A stretch of DNA of 31,634 nt from Porticoccus sp964608185 (lineage in GTDB: Bacteria > Pseudomonadota > Gammaproteobacteria > Pseudomonadales > Porticoccaceae). Position 1 is the first letter of the stretch. Each line of letters opens with the position of its first letter. Shown here in pieces: positions 15,455 to 24,610 of this stretch. The notes below the pieces were generated by a model. The model was not told where the DNA came from and made no database searches. It saw only the letters and a list, made by a program, of their open reading frames with translations. A program made the translations under genes and the position numbers. The stretch is taken from NCBI GenBank assembly GCA_964608185.1, contig CAZSMR010000012.1, positions 1-31,634 on the forward strand, written 5' to 3'.

Positions 15455-16693
15455 TTACAAACTATCCTGAAACCAGCTTTTCACTGTACCCACTAAACCT
15501 TTTCCAACATTTTTACCTGCTCTACCCGGTGATGAGCCCTCTAGAAGTTGCTGTTCGCCATAAAGTACTAACCCTACACCTGTTGAATATATAGGATTAT
15601 TGACAATTTCAGAAAGACCTCTGATATTTTGTGGAGAACCCACTCTAACCGGCAAATGAAAAATTTCTTCTGCAAGTTCAACGACACCCTCCATCTTTGA
15701 TGTGCCTCCAGTAAGTACCATTCCAGCTGCCACCAAATCCTCAAACCCACTTCTGCGAAGTTCTGCTTGAACTAAAGAAAATAACTCTTCATATCTGGGC
15801 TCAACAACCTCCGCTAAAGCTTGGCGGGATAAGTCACGAGGTGGTCTATCCCCAACACTTGGAACCTTTATGGTTTCTTCGGGGCCAGTCAATTTTGCTA
15901 GAGCGCAAGCATATTTAATCTTTAATTCTTCAGCATTAGCAGTAGGAGTTCGTAATGCATGGGCAATATCATTTGTTACCTGATCGCCTGCGATTGGTAT
16001 TACTCCTGTATGACGAATCGCTCCATCAGAAAAAATTGCAATATCAGTAGTACCACCGCCAATATCAACTAAGCAAACTCCTAGCTCTTTTTCATCCTCA
16101 GTTAAGACTGCGTAGCTAGATGCTAATTGCTCTAAAATAGTATCGTCAACCTCTAGACCACACCTGCGAATACATTTTTTTATATTTTGAGCAGCATTAG
16201 CAGCGCAGGTTACAATATGCACTTTTGACTCTAGTCGAACTCCAGACATACCCAATGGCTGTCGTACTCCTTCTTGTTTGTCAATGATGAACTCCTGAGG
16301 TAGAACATGAAGAATTTTTTGATCATCGGGTATAGATACCGCTCTTGCAGCGTCAATTACACGCTCTATATCTAGAGACAGTACTTCTTGGTTGCTTATT
16401 CCAACAATTCCATGAGAGTTCAAACTTCGAATATGACTGCCAGCAATTCCAACAAAAACAGAGTGAATACTGCAACCCCCCATCAATTCTGCCTCTTCAA
16501 TAGCTCTTTGTATTGAATTAACGGTAGCCTCAATGTCGACCACTACGCCTTTTTTTAAGCCAGAAGACGCCTGCAATCCTGTTCCTATTATTTCTAAGGT
16601 TCCTTCCGGGCTAACCACTCCCACGATAGCTGCAACTTTTGAAGTTCCAATATCCAGCCCAACTATCATTTGCTCTTCACTTGAATTAGCCAT
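15455..16693 (-). CDS. ftsA: Cell division protein FtsA
   Basis: Actin-like ATPase that tethers FtsZ to the membrane and activates septal synthesis. The 412 residues carry the nucleotide site motifs: phosphate-1 GLDIGTSKVAAIVG (12-25), phosphate-2 LVDIGGGTTDIAIF, and the adenosine motif LTGGTSKMEG. The FtsA-specific 1C domain follows the first segment (SVFVGIAGSHIRS onwards). The C-terminal membrane-targeting amphipathic helix is present (GLVGTVKSWFQDSL). The ATG has GAGG 7 nt upstream. It lies 72 nt after ftsQ and 40 nt before ftsZ. Confidence 0.97.
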   Translation of the reverse strand: MANSSEEQMIVGLDIGTSKVAAIVGVVSPEGTLEIIGTGLQASSGLKKGVVVDIEATVNSIQRAIEEAELMGGCSIHSVFVGIAGSHIRSLNSHGIVGISNQEVLSLDIERVIDAARAVSIPDDQKILHVLPQEFIIDKQEGVRQPLGMSGVRLESKVHIVTCAANAAQNIKKCIRRCGLEVDDTILEQLASSYAVLTEDEKELGVCLVDIGGGTTDIAIFSDGAIRHTGVIPIAGDQVTNDIAHALRTPTANAEELKIKYACALAKLTGPEETIKVPSVGDRPPRDLSRQALAEVVEPRYEELFSLVQAELRRSGFEDLVAAGMVLTGGTSKMEGVVELAEEIFHLPVRVGSPQNIRGLSEIVNNPIYSTGVGLVLYGEQQLLEGSSPGRAGKNVGKGLVGTVKSWFQDSL

Positions 16694-16765
16694 CTTTTGA
16701 CCTCATTTTAACCTTATATTTTTTAATGAATCTCTAATCACTATAAATTATTTATAGCCTTTTAT

Positions 16766-17530
16766 TTATTTCCATCTCACAGCAATACCGTTGTCATAGC
16801 GTATGTCTACTCCGTCTATTTCAGAGCTTCTATTATTTAACACAGCCATCCATATAATCAAAAAACGACGGATTTTTTCAATAATTTGATCACGTCCTAC
16901 TAAAATCTCCAAACCATTAGATAAGCCAATTTGCCATTCACCTCGTTCATCGTACTTGAGTTCAGTAATTTTCAGATTTACCGGCTGAAGCAATAATACA
17001 ATCTCGCGATAAGTATTCATCAGTTGTCGCTCAGAATTTTCTACTCCTTGTAGCAAGGGCAAATTAGATAAATCGTTATCATTGATCTCTAATATTTCTC
17101 CTTGGTTGTTCAGAAAACTTGTCTTTCCCCATCTTGCACTTGGTACCTCTTCTGTTACATTGATCTCTATACTCCCCGGCCATTTTCTCCTAACAGATAC
17201 TTTTTCAATCCACGGGTGTGCCTCAAGAATAGTAGTTATTTGAACTAAATCTAAGCTTAAAATTGCACCATCAGAGACTATAGGTAGTATTATTTTTTCA
17301 ACTTCTTTCTTTTCTATATATTTAAATTTACCAGTTACCGAGACGTTATTAACAGGTATATTGAATTTAACAAAAAGATAATTAGCGCCCCAAATCAAAG
17401 CAAAGATAACAATTATAATTGGTAATATTTTTATTCCTTTAAACAACCAATCTAAACTAGCACGCAAAGAATAAACCAGCTCTTGCAGTTTTAGACCTCT
17501 ATTTTTCTTACGATTAATTTGTGGCTTCAC
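16766..17530 (-). CDS. ftsQ: Cell division protein FtsQ
   Basis: Bitopic inner-membrane divisome protein that binds FtsL and FtsB. Of 254 residues, a basic cytoplasmic tail (1-34) is followed by one transmembrane helix (about 35-53). The periplasmic POTRA domain starts near 58 (VNNVSVTGKFKYI) and includes HPWIEKVSVRRKWPGSIEI. The beta domain has EVPSARWG and LSNGLEILVGR. The start is GTG, with only a distant purine-rich site upstream; no ATG occurs before the membrane helix. It lies 37 nt after ddlB, in the usual ddlB-ftsQ-ftsA-ftsZ order. Sequence conservation is low, as normal for FtsQ; identity rests on the POTRA pattern and on position. Confidence 0.94.
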   Translation of the reverse strand: MKPQINRKKNRGLKLQELVYSLRASLDWLFKGIKILPIIIVIFALIWGANYLFVKFNIPVNNVSVTGKFKYIEKKEVEKIILPIVSDGAILSLDLVQITTILEAHPWIEKVSVRRKWPGSIEINVTEEVPSARWGKTSFLNNQGEILEINDNDLSNLPLLQGVENSERQLMNTYREIVLLLQPVNLKITELKYDERGEWQIGLSNGLEILVGRDQIIEKIRRFLIIWMAVLNNRSSEIDGVDIRYDNGIAVRWK

Positions 17531-17567
17531 TGTTTAAAATCTCTTCCTTAACTTAACTAAAAAATAC

Positions 17568-18494
17568 TCATAACGAACTATCTAAAATTTTCAATACCAA
17601 CTCATCAAAATTATATCCAGCAGCTGCAGCAGCCATTGGCATTAAGCTATGATCTGTCATTCCTGGTACCGTATTAACCTCTAATACAAAAAAATCTCCG
17701 TACAAATTAGCCATTACGTCGACACGACCCCATCCACTACACCCTAAACTCTCAAAAGATTTTATTGCTAGTCTCATGAGGTACTCTTCTTTTTCTTCAT
17801 CTAGCTCGCAAGGATACTTATATATTGTATCTGCAGAGAGATACTTAGCAGAGTAATCATAAAAAGTATTGCTAGTTTCAAGCTTGATGGGAGGCAATAC
17901 TTCTTTTCCTAAAATCGCTATCGTATATTCAGCTCCCTCGATCCACTGTTCTGCAATCACGGTTTCATCGAGCTGGGAAGCTAATTCCCATGCTTCTTTT
18001 AAAGATGCGGGATTATTTGCTCTACTCATACCTAAACTTGAACCCTCTCGAGAGGGCTTGACCATAATTTCACCCCCTAAGACTTTCAGCGTTTTACTCC
18101 AATCAGTTGTCTCGTCTAATAAAGAAAATCTTGGTGTAGAAATGTTTACACCTTGCCAAAAATTTTTAGTATGTAGTTTATCCATAGCAGCTGCTGATGA
18201 TAGGACACCGCTTCCTGTATAAGGTAAGCCATAAAATTCTAAAGCGCCCTGTAGAATTCCATCTTCTCCTCCAGGACCGTGCAACATAATTAAAGCTCTT
18301 TCTAATTCATATTTCGGTAATTGCTGTAAAAAATCTGTTGTTACGTCTATAGAAATTACATCTATTCCAGATCTAGATAACGACTCTGTCACACGTTTTC
18401 CAGACAAAAGGGAGACTTCTCTTTCGGCTGACATGCCTCCACATAGTACTCCGACTCGACCATACTTTTTCTTCATTAGTTTGTTAATTAACAT
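17568..18494 (-). CDS. ddlB: D-alanine--D-alanine ligase DdlB
   Basis: Joins two D-alanines using ATP, supplying the dipeptide added by MurF. The 308 residues show the ATP-grasp layout: GVLCGGMSAEREVSLLSG near the N-terminus (substrate Glu), HGPGGEDGILQGALE, and GLPYTGSGVLSSAAAMDK. The lid segment is MVKPSREGSSLGM, and the C-terminal LEVNTVPGMTDHSLMP carries metal ligands. In HGPGGEDG a Pro replaces the Arg of the E. coli HGRGGEDG. ATG 18494 overlaps the murC end by 7 nt. GGG lies 6 nt upstream, while the internal ATG at codon 7 lacks a ribosome site, so the longer form is preferred. Confidence 0.96.
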   Translation of the reverse strand: MLINKLMKKKYGRVGVLCGGMSAEREVSLLSGKRVTESLSRSGIDVISIDVTTDFLQQLPKYELERALIMLHGPGGEDGILQGALEFYGLPYTGSGVLSSAAAMDKLHTKNFWQGVNISTPRFSLLDETTDWSKTLKVLGGEIMVKPSREGSSLGMSRANNPASLKEAWELASQLDETVIAEQWIEGAEYTIAILGKEVLPPIKLETSNTFYDYSAKYLSADTIYKYPCELDEEKEEYLMRLAIKSFESLGCSGWGRVDVMANLYGDFFVLEVNTVPGMTDHSLMPMAAAAAGYNFDELVLKILDSSL

Positions 18495-19933
18495 TTTTTA
18501 CCCAATGAATCCTGTAATAAATTTGCATCTGAAAGAATTTTTACAAGTTTACTGACACTTCCTGCTCCTTGTGTAATTACAATATCTTCTGCCTGAATAA
18601 TATCTCCTAAGACTTCCTGAACATCATTAATATTTTTAATATAAATAGGGTCAACTAAGCCTCTTTGTCTTATGCTTCGACATAGTGTTCTACTATCTGC
18701 TCCTGGAATTTCATCTTCTCCTGCAGCGTATATTTCTAATAGAAGTAAAATATCGCAACTTGATAGGACCTGAACAAAATCTTCAAATAAGTCCCTTGTC
18801 CTTGTATAACGATGTGGCTGAAAGATCATCACTAGTCGCCTTTTTGGCCAACCATCCCTGATTGCTTTAATGGTGGCGGCAAGCTCTCTCGGATGATGCC
18901 CGTAATCATCTATAAGCATTGCAGTTCCTTTGCCTATCGGATAATCACCATAAATTTCAAAGCGTCTTGCAACTCCCTGAAATCTGTACAATCCATCCTT
19001 TATAGCTTTATCAGAAACACCCTCATCACTAGCTACAGTAATAGCTGCTGCAGCATTCAAAATATTATGAACTCCAGGAATATTTATATCGACAGCTAAC
19101 GGTTCGGTGCTATCAGGTCTACATAACTCAAAATGACTATGTTGTCTGTCTGTAGATACATTTTTAATACGGTAATCTGCTTCTTCTGCAAAACCATATG
19201 TAAGTATAGGTCTTGAAATATCTGGGAGCATATCTCTAATCACTGGATCGTCAATACAAACAACTGCTAAGCCATAAAAAGGTAAATTATGAAGAAAGGT
19301 CAAAAATGTTTGCTTTAATTTATTAAAATCAGAGTCATAAGCATCCATATGATCATTGTCGATATTCGTTAAAATCGTAACCATAGGCTGTAGACGCAAG
19401 AAAGAGGCGTCACTTTCATCAGCCTCAGCAACTAAGTAAGGGCCCACGCCCAGCCCCGCATTGGTATTAGCTGATTTTACTAATCCTCCAACGATAAATG
19501 TAGGATCTTTGTCATCTGCAGCTAAAATGGCAGCTAGCAAACTTGTAGTTGTAGTTTTACCATGAGTTCCTGCAACAGCTATACTATGGCGATATCGCAT
19601 AAGCTCTGACAACATTTCTGCTCGAGGAATGACAGGTATACGAAGTTTTCTTGCATTGACAGCCTCTGGGTTTTCTATAGCTATAGCAGAGGAAGTAACA
19701 ACCACATCGGCGTTATTTACGTTTCCTGGAGCATGTCCTACTTGTAATTTTGCCCCTAATTTTTCTAATCGCAATGTATTATTATTTGTAACTAAATCAG
19801 AGCCTGAAACTTCATAGCCCTGATTAATCAGAACCTCTGCTATACCACTCATGCCATTGCCACCAATACCAATAAAATGTATTTGGCGCATACGACGCAT
19901 TTCAGGCACAAAGTAATCTTTCTCGGTACTCAT
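18488..19933 (-). CDS. murC: UDP-N-acetylmuramate--L-alanine ligase MurC
   Basis: Adds L-Ala to UDP-MurNAc with ATP, the first peptide-adding step. The N-terminal Rossmann motif HFIGIGGNGMSGIAE is at 19-33. The P-loop AGTHGKTTTT (121-130) opens the Mur central domain. EADESDASFL, TNIDNDHMD, the GVHNILNAAAAI segment and C-terminal DDYGHHP with FQPHRYTRT follow. The frame is open to ATG 19948, but ATG 19933 is preferred (481 residues). It has GGAG 6 nt upstream and overlaps the murG stop as ATGA, and the upstream ATG lies on the ribosome site itself. Downstream it overlaps ddlB by 7 nt. The murG-murC-ddlB order is the gammaproteobacterial standard. Confidence 0.97.
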   Translation of the reverse strand: MSTEKDYFVPEMRRMRQIHFIGIGGNGMSGIAEVLINQGYEVSGSDLVTNNNTLRLEKLGAKLQVGHAPGNVNNADVVVTSSAIAIENPEAVNARKLRIPVIPRAEMLSELMRYRHSIAVAGTHGKTTTTSLLAAILAADDKDPTFIVGGLVKSANTNAGLGVGPYLVAEADESDASFLRLQPMVTILTNIDNDHMDAYDSDFNKLKQTFLTFLHNLPFYGLAVVCIDDPVIRDMLPDISRPILTYGFAEEADYRIKNVSTDRQHSHFELCRPDSTEPLAVDINIPGVHNILNAAAAITVASDEGVSDKAIKDGLYRFQGVARRFEIYGDYPIGKGTAMLIDDYGHHPRELAATIKAIRDGWPKRRLVMIFQPHRYTRTRDLFEDFVQVLSSCDILLLLEIYAAGEDEIPGADSRTLCRSIRQRGLVDPIYIKNINDVQEVLGDIIQAEDIVITQGAGSVSKLVKILSDANLLQDSLGKKC

Positions 19934-21006
19934 GATGACTCCATACAAACATCAGCTACTAATTCTGCTACCTTTGGCTTTGCTAGTTTTCTGGCGCTCA
20001 TTGCCATAGAATTTAATTTTTTCCGATCTCCTAGGAACTCGTTTAAGATAGATGCTAATAATTTCGAAGTTAGGTCTTCCTCTCTAACCATATACGCGGC
20101 ACTGTGACTTACAAGCCATTCGCCATTATGGAACTGATGATCATCAACTGCATAGGGATAAGGTATCAATAGAGCTCCTACTCCTGCTGCTGCCAGTTCT
20201 GATATAGTCAGCGCACCTGATCTACAAATAACTAAGTCAGCCCACTCATATGCTTTAGCTATATCCGTAATAAAAGGTTCCACACTTACCTTTAAATCAA
20301 TATCTTTATATGCCTTCTGAGTTTCTTTTAAATGTGCTTTTCCTGACTGATGTCTGATTTCAGGTCTATAGTTTTTTTCTATAGAAGCAAGTGCTAAGGG
20401 AACTTTCTGGTTAATTGCTAGTGCACCCAAACTTCCACCTAAGACTAGAATTCTTAGAGCACGCCTTGCATCAATTTCACCTAATACTGGAGGGTGCAGT
20501 GAGCTAATTTCTTCACGTACTGGATTTCCAGTCCATTCTCCCCGAGGCAAGGAATTAGGAAAGGCGGTCAAAATACGAGTAGCAACTTTAGCTAACAATT
20601 TATTAGTTGTGCCAGCAATTGAATTTTGCTCATGAATAATTAATGGCAGCCTAAGAATTTTCGCAGCAACTCCACCAGGACCAGATGCAAAACCTCCTAA
20701 GCCTAAAATGACATCTGGTGATTCTCGTCGAATAATAGTTAAAGCCTGAAAAATAGCTTTTATTAAAACATAGGGTGCTGTAAGCCATTTCAGAATCTTA
20801 GTGCCCCTTAGCCCTCCAATATCAATATAAAAAATAGGGAACTTTTGGGCAGGAACTAGCTCAGATTCGATACCCTTTCTGGTTCCTAGCCAAGAGACAG
20901 AAATATTTCTACTTCTCAATACTTCAGCTACCGAAAGGGCAGGAAAGACATGTCCTCCTGTGCCTCCAGCCATAATTATCACTTTTTTATTTCTCTGCTT
21001 TATCAC
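19930..21006 (-). CDS. murG: Lipid II synthase MurG (GlcNAc transferase)
   Basis: Membrane-associated GT-B glycosyltransferase that adds GlcNAc to lipid I on the cytoplasmic face, giving lipid II. Of 358 residues, the glycine-rich loop VIIMAGGTGGHVFPAL is near 9-24, with LGLGGFASGPGG the second. HEQNSIAGTTNK and GNPVREE follow. The C-domain has LVLGGSLGALAIN and HQSGKAHL, then the UDP-GlcNAc-binding CRSGALTISELAAAG with PYPYAVDDHQ. The start is GTG 21006, overlapping the ftsW end by 20 nt; a later GTG at codon 9 would trim the N-terminus too near the glycine loop. Coupled to murC by ATGA. Confidence 0.96.
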   Translation of the reverse strand: MIKQRNKKVIIMAGGTGGHVFPALSVAEVLRSRNISVSWLGTRKGIESELVPAQKFPIFYIDIGGLRGTKILKWLTAPYVLIKAIFQALTIIRRESPDVILGLGGFASGPGGVAAKILRLPLIIHEQNSIAGTTNKLLAKVATRILTAFPNSLPRGEWTGNPVREEISSLHPPVLGEIDARRALRILVLGGSLGALAINQKVPLALASIEKNYRPEIRHQSGKAHLKETQKAYKDIDLKVSVEPFITDIAKAYEWADLVICRSGALTISELAAAGVGALLIPYPYAVDDHQFHNGEWLVSHSAAYMVREEDLTSKLLASILNEFLGDRKKLNSMAMSARKLAKPKVAELVADVCMESS

Positions 21007-22165
21007 GTCTCACTCGCTTTGCTGTTGTTCCTGTATCACTTACTTCTAAGCTGACTTTTAAAACTAATGACACCATTGCAATGCATACTAGGAAACTACT
21101 ACCTCCATAGCTAATGAAAGGCAACGTTATGCCCTTCGTGGGTAATAAACCAGAAGTAACTCCTATATTTATAAAGGACTGCAGTGCTAGTATTATTGAA
21201 ATTCCAATACAACTATAAGCAGAAAACCAAGCTCTACTTTGCATGGCCCGTCGGGCTATATGAAGTATTCTATGTATCAAAAGTACATATAAAAGTATAA
21301 TAACTGTTACTCCAACCAACCCGAACTCTTCAGCATAGATAGAAAAAATGAAATCTGTATGAGCTTCGGGCAAATAATGTAACTTTTGTACGCTATTTCC
21401 CAAACCTGCCCCAAACCATCCTCCTTCGCCAAAAGCCATCAAAGAATTTGTTACCTGATAACCTGTATCCCTAGGATCAAGCCATGGATTCAGGAATGTT
21501 GTTAGCCTCTCGATTCGATATGGCTCCATAATAGCGATATAAACTAAACCAAAAGTAGAACTAATAGATATTATGCCAAATAGCCAAAGAGGGACCCCTG
21601 CAATAAAAAACATACAAAAGACTGTAGTGCTTATAACTACAATAGATCCATAATCTGGCTGCTTTAGTAAAAGAAGTACAATTAAACCAACTATTATTAG
21701 AGGAGGTAGTATGCTCCTCCACTGATTTTTAAGTTTTTCTTGATGGCGCTCTAAATAGCCTGCTAAAAAAATGATGATGGCAAATTTCGTAAACTCTGCA
21801 GCCTGAAGATTTATGAAACCAAGAGATATCCAGCGACTACTACCATTAATTTTTGGTGTAAATAAAACTGCTACTAATAATAATATAGATACTAAAAATA
21901 TAAAGACACGCAATTTGTACCAGACTCTTGATGGCGTAAACAAAAAAATTATCGTAATAAGCCCACCCAATATAAGAAATATGAAATGTCGCTTAAGATA
22001 AAAAAAACTATCGCTATATTTAAGGTCAGCATGGCTAATTGATGCAGAATAGATCATCACCAAACCAATGCTAAGAATGGCTAATACTGCAAATACAAGT
22101 TGCTGATCTATGTTTTTTAGAGAACTAAACAAAGTTATTCCTGTGTGCTCAGATTTTATGTTCAT
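20987..22165 (-). CDS. ftsW: Septal peptidoglycan polymerase FtsW (SEDS)
   Basis: SEDS-family glycosyltransferase that polymerises lipid II at the septum together with FtsI. The 392 residues contain about ten hydrophobic segments. GLVMIYSAS in helix 1, KINGSSRWISLGFINLQAAEF and KQPDYGS are conserved. The catalytic-loop segment LPEAHTDFIFSIYAEEFG carries the essential Asp, and GLLPTKGITLPFISYGGSS is near the C-terminus. The ATG overlaps the murD stop (ATGA) and has a strong GGAGG 8 nt upstream. It ends 20 nt inside murG. RodA is excluded because the gene sits between murD and murG. Confidence 0.97.
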   Translation of the reverse strand: MNIKSEHTGITLFSSLKNIDQQLVFAVLAILSIGLVMIYSASISHADLKYSDSFFYLKRHFIFLILGGLITIIFLFTPSRVWYKLRVFIFLVSILLLVAVLFTPKINGSSRWISLGFINLQAAEFTKFAIIIFLAGYLERHQEKLKNQWRSILPPLIIVGLIVLLLLKQPDYGSIVVISTTVFCMFFIAGVPLWLFGIISISSTFGLVYIAIMEPYRIERLTTFLNPWLDPRDTGYQVTNSLMAFGEGGWFGAGLGNSVQKLHYLPEAHTDFIFSIYAEEFGLVGVTVIILLYVLLIHRILHIARRAMQSRAWFSAYSCIGISIILALQSFINIGVTSGLLPTKGITLPFISYGGSSFLVCIAMVSLVLKVSLEVSDTGTTAKRVRRDKAEK

Positions 22166-23508
22166 TTCAAATCCTCCACTGCAGATATAAATTTATCTCC
22201 TCTCTCCCCGAAATTGCTAAACATATCGTAGCTTGCACATCCAGGAGACAACAAAACAATATCTCCTGATTTAGCTATTTTCTGCGATGAGACTACTGCA
22301 CTTTCTATGCTAATTGCATACATAGTGTCTATTTTTCCACTTATGGCGGTATCTATTTCAGATGCTGCTTCTCCTATCAATATAACCTGTTTAACAGCTG
22401 CAACTATAGAACCTGTAAGCGTAGAAAAATCCTGCCCCTTACCTTGGCCGCCAACAAGTAAAACTATATTATTACTAATTGGAGAAGCATTTATTGCTGC
22501 TATAGTGGCACCTAAATTTGTTGCTTTAGAGTCGTTAATGTAAGTTACGCCATGCAGAGTTTTTAATACTTGATATCGATGAGGTAATCCATTGAATTTT
22601 TGCAGCACCTTTAGCATAGGCTGAAAAGGTAAGTTAACTGCTTTACCTAATGCTAGTGCAGCAAGAGCGTTGCTTATATTATGTGAGCCTCGTATTCCTA
22701 GTTGTTTTTGAGGTATCAATTTCTCGAATTCATAAGCCAACCAAATTTCACCATCCTCTGCAGCAAGAAGACCAAAGCAGTTCAAATCTGGTCGATTCAA
22801 GCCAAAGCTGGATGATTTCACTCCCTCTCCAACTAGCGGCGCACTTAGCCTGTCATCTCTATTTATTATTACTTGTCTAGCTCCATTAAAAATACGATGT
22901 TTGGATTGATGATAATCAAGTAAAGTTTTATAACGATCCATATGATCTGGACTAATATTTAAAACTGTTGCGGCTTCGGCGGATAAATTAGAAATAGACT
23001 CAAGCTGAAAACTCGAAAGCTCAAGGATATAAAATTTAACTTTCTCATCAAGCAAGTCGAGTGCCGGTGTCCCTAAATTGCCGCCAATACCAATTGGATG
23101 TCCAGCAGCGACAAACATTTCTCCTAGTAATGTAGTGACTGTACTTTTTCCATTTGATCCAGTGATAGCGATAATAGGAGCACGAGCAGATCGAGCAAAT
23201 AATTCGATGTCGTTTATTACAGGGATATCTGACTCAATTGCAGCTCGGATGGCCGGAATTTGTCTTGAAAGACCAGGACTAAGAATTACTTCATCAGCAT
23301 TATTGAGACTGTCTGATGATAAATCGCCCAATAACAACGGTGTTTCTGGAAATTCAGCAATAAATTTATCAAGCAAAGGAGGCTCTTGACGAGTATCCAG
23401 CATCACAAAATGTTGCCCTAATTGCGATAAATGTCGGGCTACAGAAAACCCTGTAGCCCCCATACCAATAATCATTTTAGTCTTGCTGCTTGCAATTAAT
23501 TGACTCAT
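22162..23508 (-). CDS. murD: UDP-N-acetylmuramoylalanine--D-glutamate ligase MurD
   Basis: Adds D-Glu to UDP-MurNAc-L-Ala in the cytoplasm. Numbering from ATG 23508 gives 448 residues: IIGMGATGFSVARHL (13-27), then P-loop ITGSNGKSTVT (115-125). GGNLGTPALDLL, LELSSFQLESI, NISPDHMDRY and RGSHNISNALAALAL follow, and C-terminal INDSKATN and LLSPGCASYDMFSNF. A second ATG four codons upstream (23520) is possible, but an AGAGGA touches it directly, which is too close. The shorter form begins MSQLIASSKTK, which resembles the P. aeruginosa N-terminus as I recall it. Start choice is uncertain. It lies 19 nt after mraY (7 nt for the longer form) and is coupled to ftsW. Confidence 0.95.
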   Translation of the reverse strand: MSQLIASSKTKMIIGMGATGFSVARHLSQLGQHFVMLDTRQEPPLLDKFIAEFPETPLLLGDLSSDSLNNADEVILSPGLSRQIPAIRAAIESDIPVINDIELFARSARAPIIAITGSNGKSTVTTLLGEMFVAAGHPIGIGGNLGTPALDLLDEKVKFYILELSSFQLESISNLSAEAATVLNISPDHMDRYKTLLDYHQSKHRIFNGARQVIINRDDRLSAPLVGEGVKSSSFGLNRPDLNCFGLLAAEDGEIWLAYEFEKLIPQKQLGIRGSHNISNALAALALGKAVNLPFQPMLKVLQKFNGLPHRYQVLKTLHGVTYINDSKATNLGATIAAINASPISNNIVLLVGGQGKGQDFSTLTGSIVAAVKQVILIGEAASEIDTAISGKIDTMYAISIESAVVSSQKIAKSGDIVLLSPGCASYDMFSNFGERGDKFISAVEDLK

Positions 23509-23527
23509 TGGAGTGTACATTCCTCTC

Positions 23528-24610
23528 TTACCGTAACTTAAGTGTTACTAAACCAAGCAATACGAACATGACAGTAATAATCCAAAATCTAACGATGACT
23601 CGGGGCTCAGGCCACCCCTTTAACTCAAAGTGGTGGTGAATTGGAGCCATTAGAAAAATTCTTCGACCAGTTAACTTAAAGTATGTAACTTGAGCCATTA
23701 CAGATATTGCTTCTGCTACAAAAACTCCACTCATGATAAAAAAAACGATTTCATGTCTAATGATTACTGCTATTACACCTAAAGCAGCACCCAAAGATAA
23801 TGAACCAACATCTCCCATAAATATTTGAGCGGGGTATGTGTTAAACCATAAGAATCCCAAACCAGCACCAGCAAGTGCTGCACAGAATATTCCTACTTCA
23901 CCAGCACCAATTACATAAGGAATATGTAAATACTCTGCAAATTCTGTATGTCCTGCTAAATAACCCACCAAACCTAAAGCACTTCCAATCAAAACTATCG
24001 GCATAATCGCTAAACCGTCGAGCCCATCTGTAAGATTGACTGCGTTGCTACTTCCAACAATTACGAAATATGTAAGTACGATATAAAATATACCTAGAGG
24101 CAATGCTATATCTTTAAAAAAAGGAACTATTAATTCATTTTCAATACCAACGCTTCCGATGCTATAAAGTACTACAGCCGCTATGAGAGCCACTATGGAC
24201 TGCCAAAAATACTTCCACTTAGCTGCGATTCCTTTAGAATCCTTTTTTACTACTTTTCGATAATCATCGACCCATCCAATAACCCCAAATAACAGAGTTA
24301 CCAATAAGATTATCCAAACATATTGATTTGTAAGATCTGACCAAAGCAGGGTGCTTGTAAATATGGAAAGAAGTATCAGCACACCACCCATAGTAGGAGT
24401 ACCAGTTTTAATTAAATGTGTTGATGGGCCATCGCTTCTCACTGACTGACCAATTTGTAAGGATGTAAGATGACGAATCATCTTCGGCCCAAATAGAAAT
24501 GAAATTCCTAAAGCAGTCAATACAGCCATAGCTATTCGAACTGTTATGTAATTCAACACACTAAAACCTGAGAAAAAATGTGATAAATAGTCAGCTAGCC
24601 AAATCAACAT
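23528..24610 (-). CDS. mraY: Phospho-MurNAc-pentapeptide translocase MraY
   Basis: Integral membrane enzyme that transfers phospho-MurNAc-pentapeptide to undecaprenyl phosphate, forming lipid I. The 360 residues equal the E. coli length. About ten helices are seen. The catalytic D115 and D116 lie in GWVDDYRKV, SSNAVNLTDGLDGLA is intact, D267 lies in FMGDVGSLSLG, and the triple His (325-327) in APIHHHFELKGWPE. RSDGPSTHLIKTGTPTMGG is the N-terminal signature. The ATG overlaps the murF stop region by 7 nt, with GGGAG 8-9 nt upstream. murD follows at once. Confidence 0.98.
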   Translation of the reverse strand: MLIWLADYLSHFFSGFSVLNYITVRIAMAVLTALGISFLFGPKMIRHLTSLQIGQSVRSDGPSTHLIKTGTPTMGGVLILLSIFTSTLLWSDLTNQYVWIILLVTLLFGVIGWVDDYRKVVKKDSKGIAAKWKYFWQSIVALIAAVVLYSIGSVGIENELIVPFFKDIALPLGIFYIVLTYFVIVGSSNAVNLTDGLDGLAIMPIVLIGSALGLVGYLAGHTEFAEYLHIPYVIGAGEVGIFCAALAGAGLGFLWFNTYPAQIFMGDVGSLSLGAALGVIAVIIRHEIVFFIMSGVFVAEAISVMAQVTYFKLTGRRIFLMAPIHHHFELKGWPEPRVIVRFWIITVMFVLLGLVTLKLR